Assembly: GCF_015207285.1 (NCBI RefSeq)
Contig: NZ_JADEXD010000004.1
Span: forward strand, 1-64,000
Source of the DNA: Tychonema sp. LEGE 07203
GTDB lineage: Bacteria; Cyanobacteriota; Cyanobacteriia; Cyanobacteriales; Microcoleaceae
DNA length: 64,000 nt
Direction of reading: 5' to 3'
How positions within the stretch are numbered: the first letter of the stretch is position 1; the number at the start of each line of letters is the position of its first letter. The notes under the pieces were generated by a model that saw only the letters and a list, made by a program, of their open reading frames with translations, was not told the origin of the DNA and ran no database searches. The position numbers and the translations under genes are program-made. Of the stretch, positions 62,867-64,000 are shown piece after piece.

Positions 62867-64000
62867 CTACAACTTTTGTTTGTAATATTCTCCTAACTGA
62901 CTAATGCCTTCTACCTGGTACTTTTTTTCTGCCACAGGTAACTCGATCGCAAATTCAGTTCCCTCGCCAACCGCAGTATTGCAACTCAACTTACCTCCAT
63001 GAGTCTCTTCGACAATCTGGCGGGCGATCGCCAATCCCAACCCAGTGCCTTTTCCTACCGCCTTCGTTGTGAACAAATAATCAAAAATCTGCTGTTTGAC
63101 TTCTGCTGTCATTCCCGCGCCGTTATCGGCAATTGTAATTTTGATGTGGCGATCGTCCAACATACTGGTACGAATCACTATCCTATTGGGATTGGCTTGG
63201 ATTTCCGCAAAACTGCGTCCTTGACTTGACTCTTCTAGGGCATCGATCGCATTTGCTAGCAAATTCATCAAAACTTGGTTGAGTTGACCGGGAAAGCATT
63301 CGATTTTCGGTAGATTCTCGTACTCTGTGACAACTTCGATCGCCGGACGGTGTTCGTTAGCTTTCAGCCGGTGGCGCAGAATTAACAAGGTGCTATCTAG
63401 CCCTTCGTACAGGTTGAAAAGTTGCTTGGTATTGCTATCGGAACGGGAGAAAATACGGAGACTTTGGCTGATCGATGTAATGCGAGATCCTCCATCTTCG
63501 ATCGCCTGAATTAACTTCGGTAAATCTTCTCGCACGTAATCGAGGTCGATCGCTTCTAATTCATCTTCAATTTCTGTACCGGGTTCAGGAAATTTCTCGC
63601 GATAGAGATCGATGACACTCAATAAATCATGGATGTAGTCTTGAACAGCACCGACATTGCCCACAATACAACCGATCGGATTATTAATTTCATGGGCAAC
63701 TCCAGCCACTAATTGCCCCAAAGCCGAAAGTTTCTCCTGTTGTACCAATTTCAATTGAGCCTGTTGCAATGCCTGGGTACGTTCTACTACTTGCTTTTCT
63801 AAACTATCCGTCAGCCATTTCAGCCGCCAGTGGATTTTCACCCGCGCTAGCACTTCCGCTTCTTCAAAGGGTTTGGTGATGTAATCGACAGCGCCTAACG
63901 ATAAGCCTTTGACTTTGTTTTCGGCATCGGCTAAAGCCGTCATGAAAATAACTGGAATTCCTTTAGTTGCAGGATTTTCCTGGAGGTGGCGACAGGTTTC
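62867..64000 (-). CDS. Response-regulator/histidine kinase hybrid (5' end outside window)
   Basis: The frame is open to base 64000, so the start lies beyond the window. The visible first part is the end of a receiver domain (IPVIFMTALADAENKVKGLS, then GAVDYITKPFEEAEVLARV; Lys and Thr/Ala switch residues in place). A coiled coil follows, then the HisKA box (GVAHEINNPIGCIVGN), the N box (NLLANAIDAL), G1 (DNGAGMTAEV) and G2 (GKGTGLGLAIARQ). The final ~25 residues are basic/Gln-rich. It is a cytoplasmic two-component kinase with an N-terminal receiver; signal and target cannot be told. Confidence 0.92.
   Translation of the reverse strand, partial: ETCRHLQENPATKGIPVIFMTALADAENKVKGLSLGAVDYITKPFEEAEVLARVKIHWRLKWLTDSLEKQVVERTQALQQAQLKLVQQEKLSALGQLVAGVAHEINNPIGCIVGNVGAVQDYIHDLLSVIDLYREKFPEPGTEIEDELEAIDLDYVREDLPKLIQAIEDGGSRITSISQSLRIFSRSDSNTKQLFNLYEGLDSTLLILRHRLKANEHRPAIEVVTEYENLPKIECFPGQLNQVLMNLLANAIDALEESSQGRSFAEIQANPNRIVIRTSMLDDRHIKITIADNGAGMTAEVKQQIFDYLFTTKAVGKGTGLGLAIARQIVEETHGGKLSCNTAVGEGTEFAIELPVAEKKYQVEGISQLGEYYKQKL

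Overview
The window looks like a chromosomal segment of a filamentous cyanobacterium of the Oscillatoria/Microcoleus type. Direct evidence is the set of cyanobacterial genes (carboxysome ccmN-ccmO, allophycocyanin apcABC, ndhCKJ, rubA-ycf48-psbEFLJ, crtH, an SLH porin, split TMEM165/GDT1 half-genes), abundant GCGATCGC (HIP1) octamers, and intergenic spaces packed with dispersed repeats, as is common in large filamentous genomes. The genus-level assignment is inference. I see no rRNA, tRNA or CRISPR array.

Layout. 1-3.4 kb: end of the carboxysome operon (ccmN 3' part, ccmO) and a TPR protein. 3.8-12.8 kb: housekeeping genes (hemL, hisIE, upp), an SLH-OprB porin, an MFS transporter and two half-size Mn/Ca exporter genes. 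13.4-25.1 kb: peptidoglycan-binding protein, beta-helix/SPOR protein, thiE and thiS, rplU-rpmA, a c6-type cytochrome with a DUF3122-like partner, glpK, a DUF99 protein and a membrane protein of unknown role. 26-27.7 kb: apcA-apcB-apcC with a long leader and a strong terminator. 28-34.7 kb: zinc-ribbon/HTH protein, ftsW, a broken Crp-type regulator, a 16-cysteine copper-binding four-helix protein, crtH. 35-40.4 kb: two large SdrD-type repeat proteins that share a C-terminal motif. 40.7-46.2 kb: SDR enzyme, hemerythrin-like protein and an active/degenerate M16 peptidase pair. 46.6-54.4 kb: accessory-looking stretch with a nucleotidyltransferase-like protein, a frameshifted membrane-fusion protein plus MacB/DevC permease without its ATPase, an orphan N6-adenine DNA methyltransferase, a HigBA toxin-antitoxin pair, a DUF4926 gene lacking a good start, and an unknown helical protein. 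54.6-58.5 kb: photosynthetic block ndhCKJ (minus) divergent from rubA-ycf48-psbEFLJ (plus). 59-64 kb: FHA-fused class A PBP, an IS630-family element with a damaged transposase, and a histidine kinase cut by the window end.

How genes work together. CcmN and CcmO build the beta-carboxysome. ApcA/B/C form the phycobilisome core. NdhC/K/J are subunits of NDH-1. RubA and Ycf48 assist photosystem assembly next to the PSII subunits PsbE/F/L/J. HemL supplies aminolevulinate for haem and chlorophyll, CrtH isomerises carotenoids, and the half-Mnx genes probably export Mn from the cytoplasm. Intergenic DNA carries about ten dispersed repeat families. The most structured is a composite element with ATATC...CGGTTGCA-like ends and a (GTCAACA)n core, seen five times. 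The most novel-looking protein features are the SdrD-type pair with a shared C-terminal motif and the sigma-region-4-like HTH joined to two zinc ribbons.
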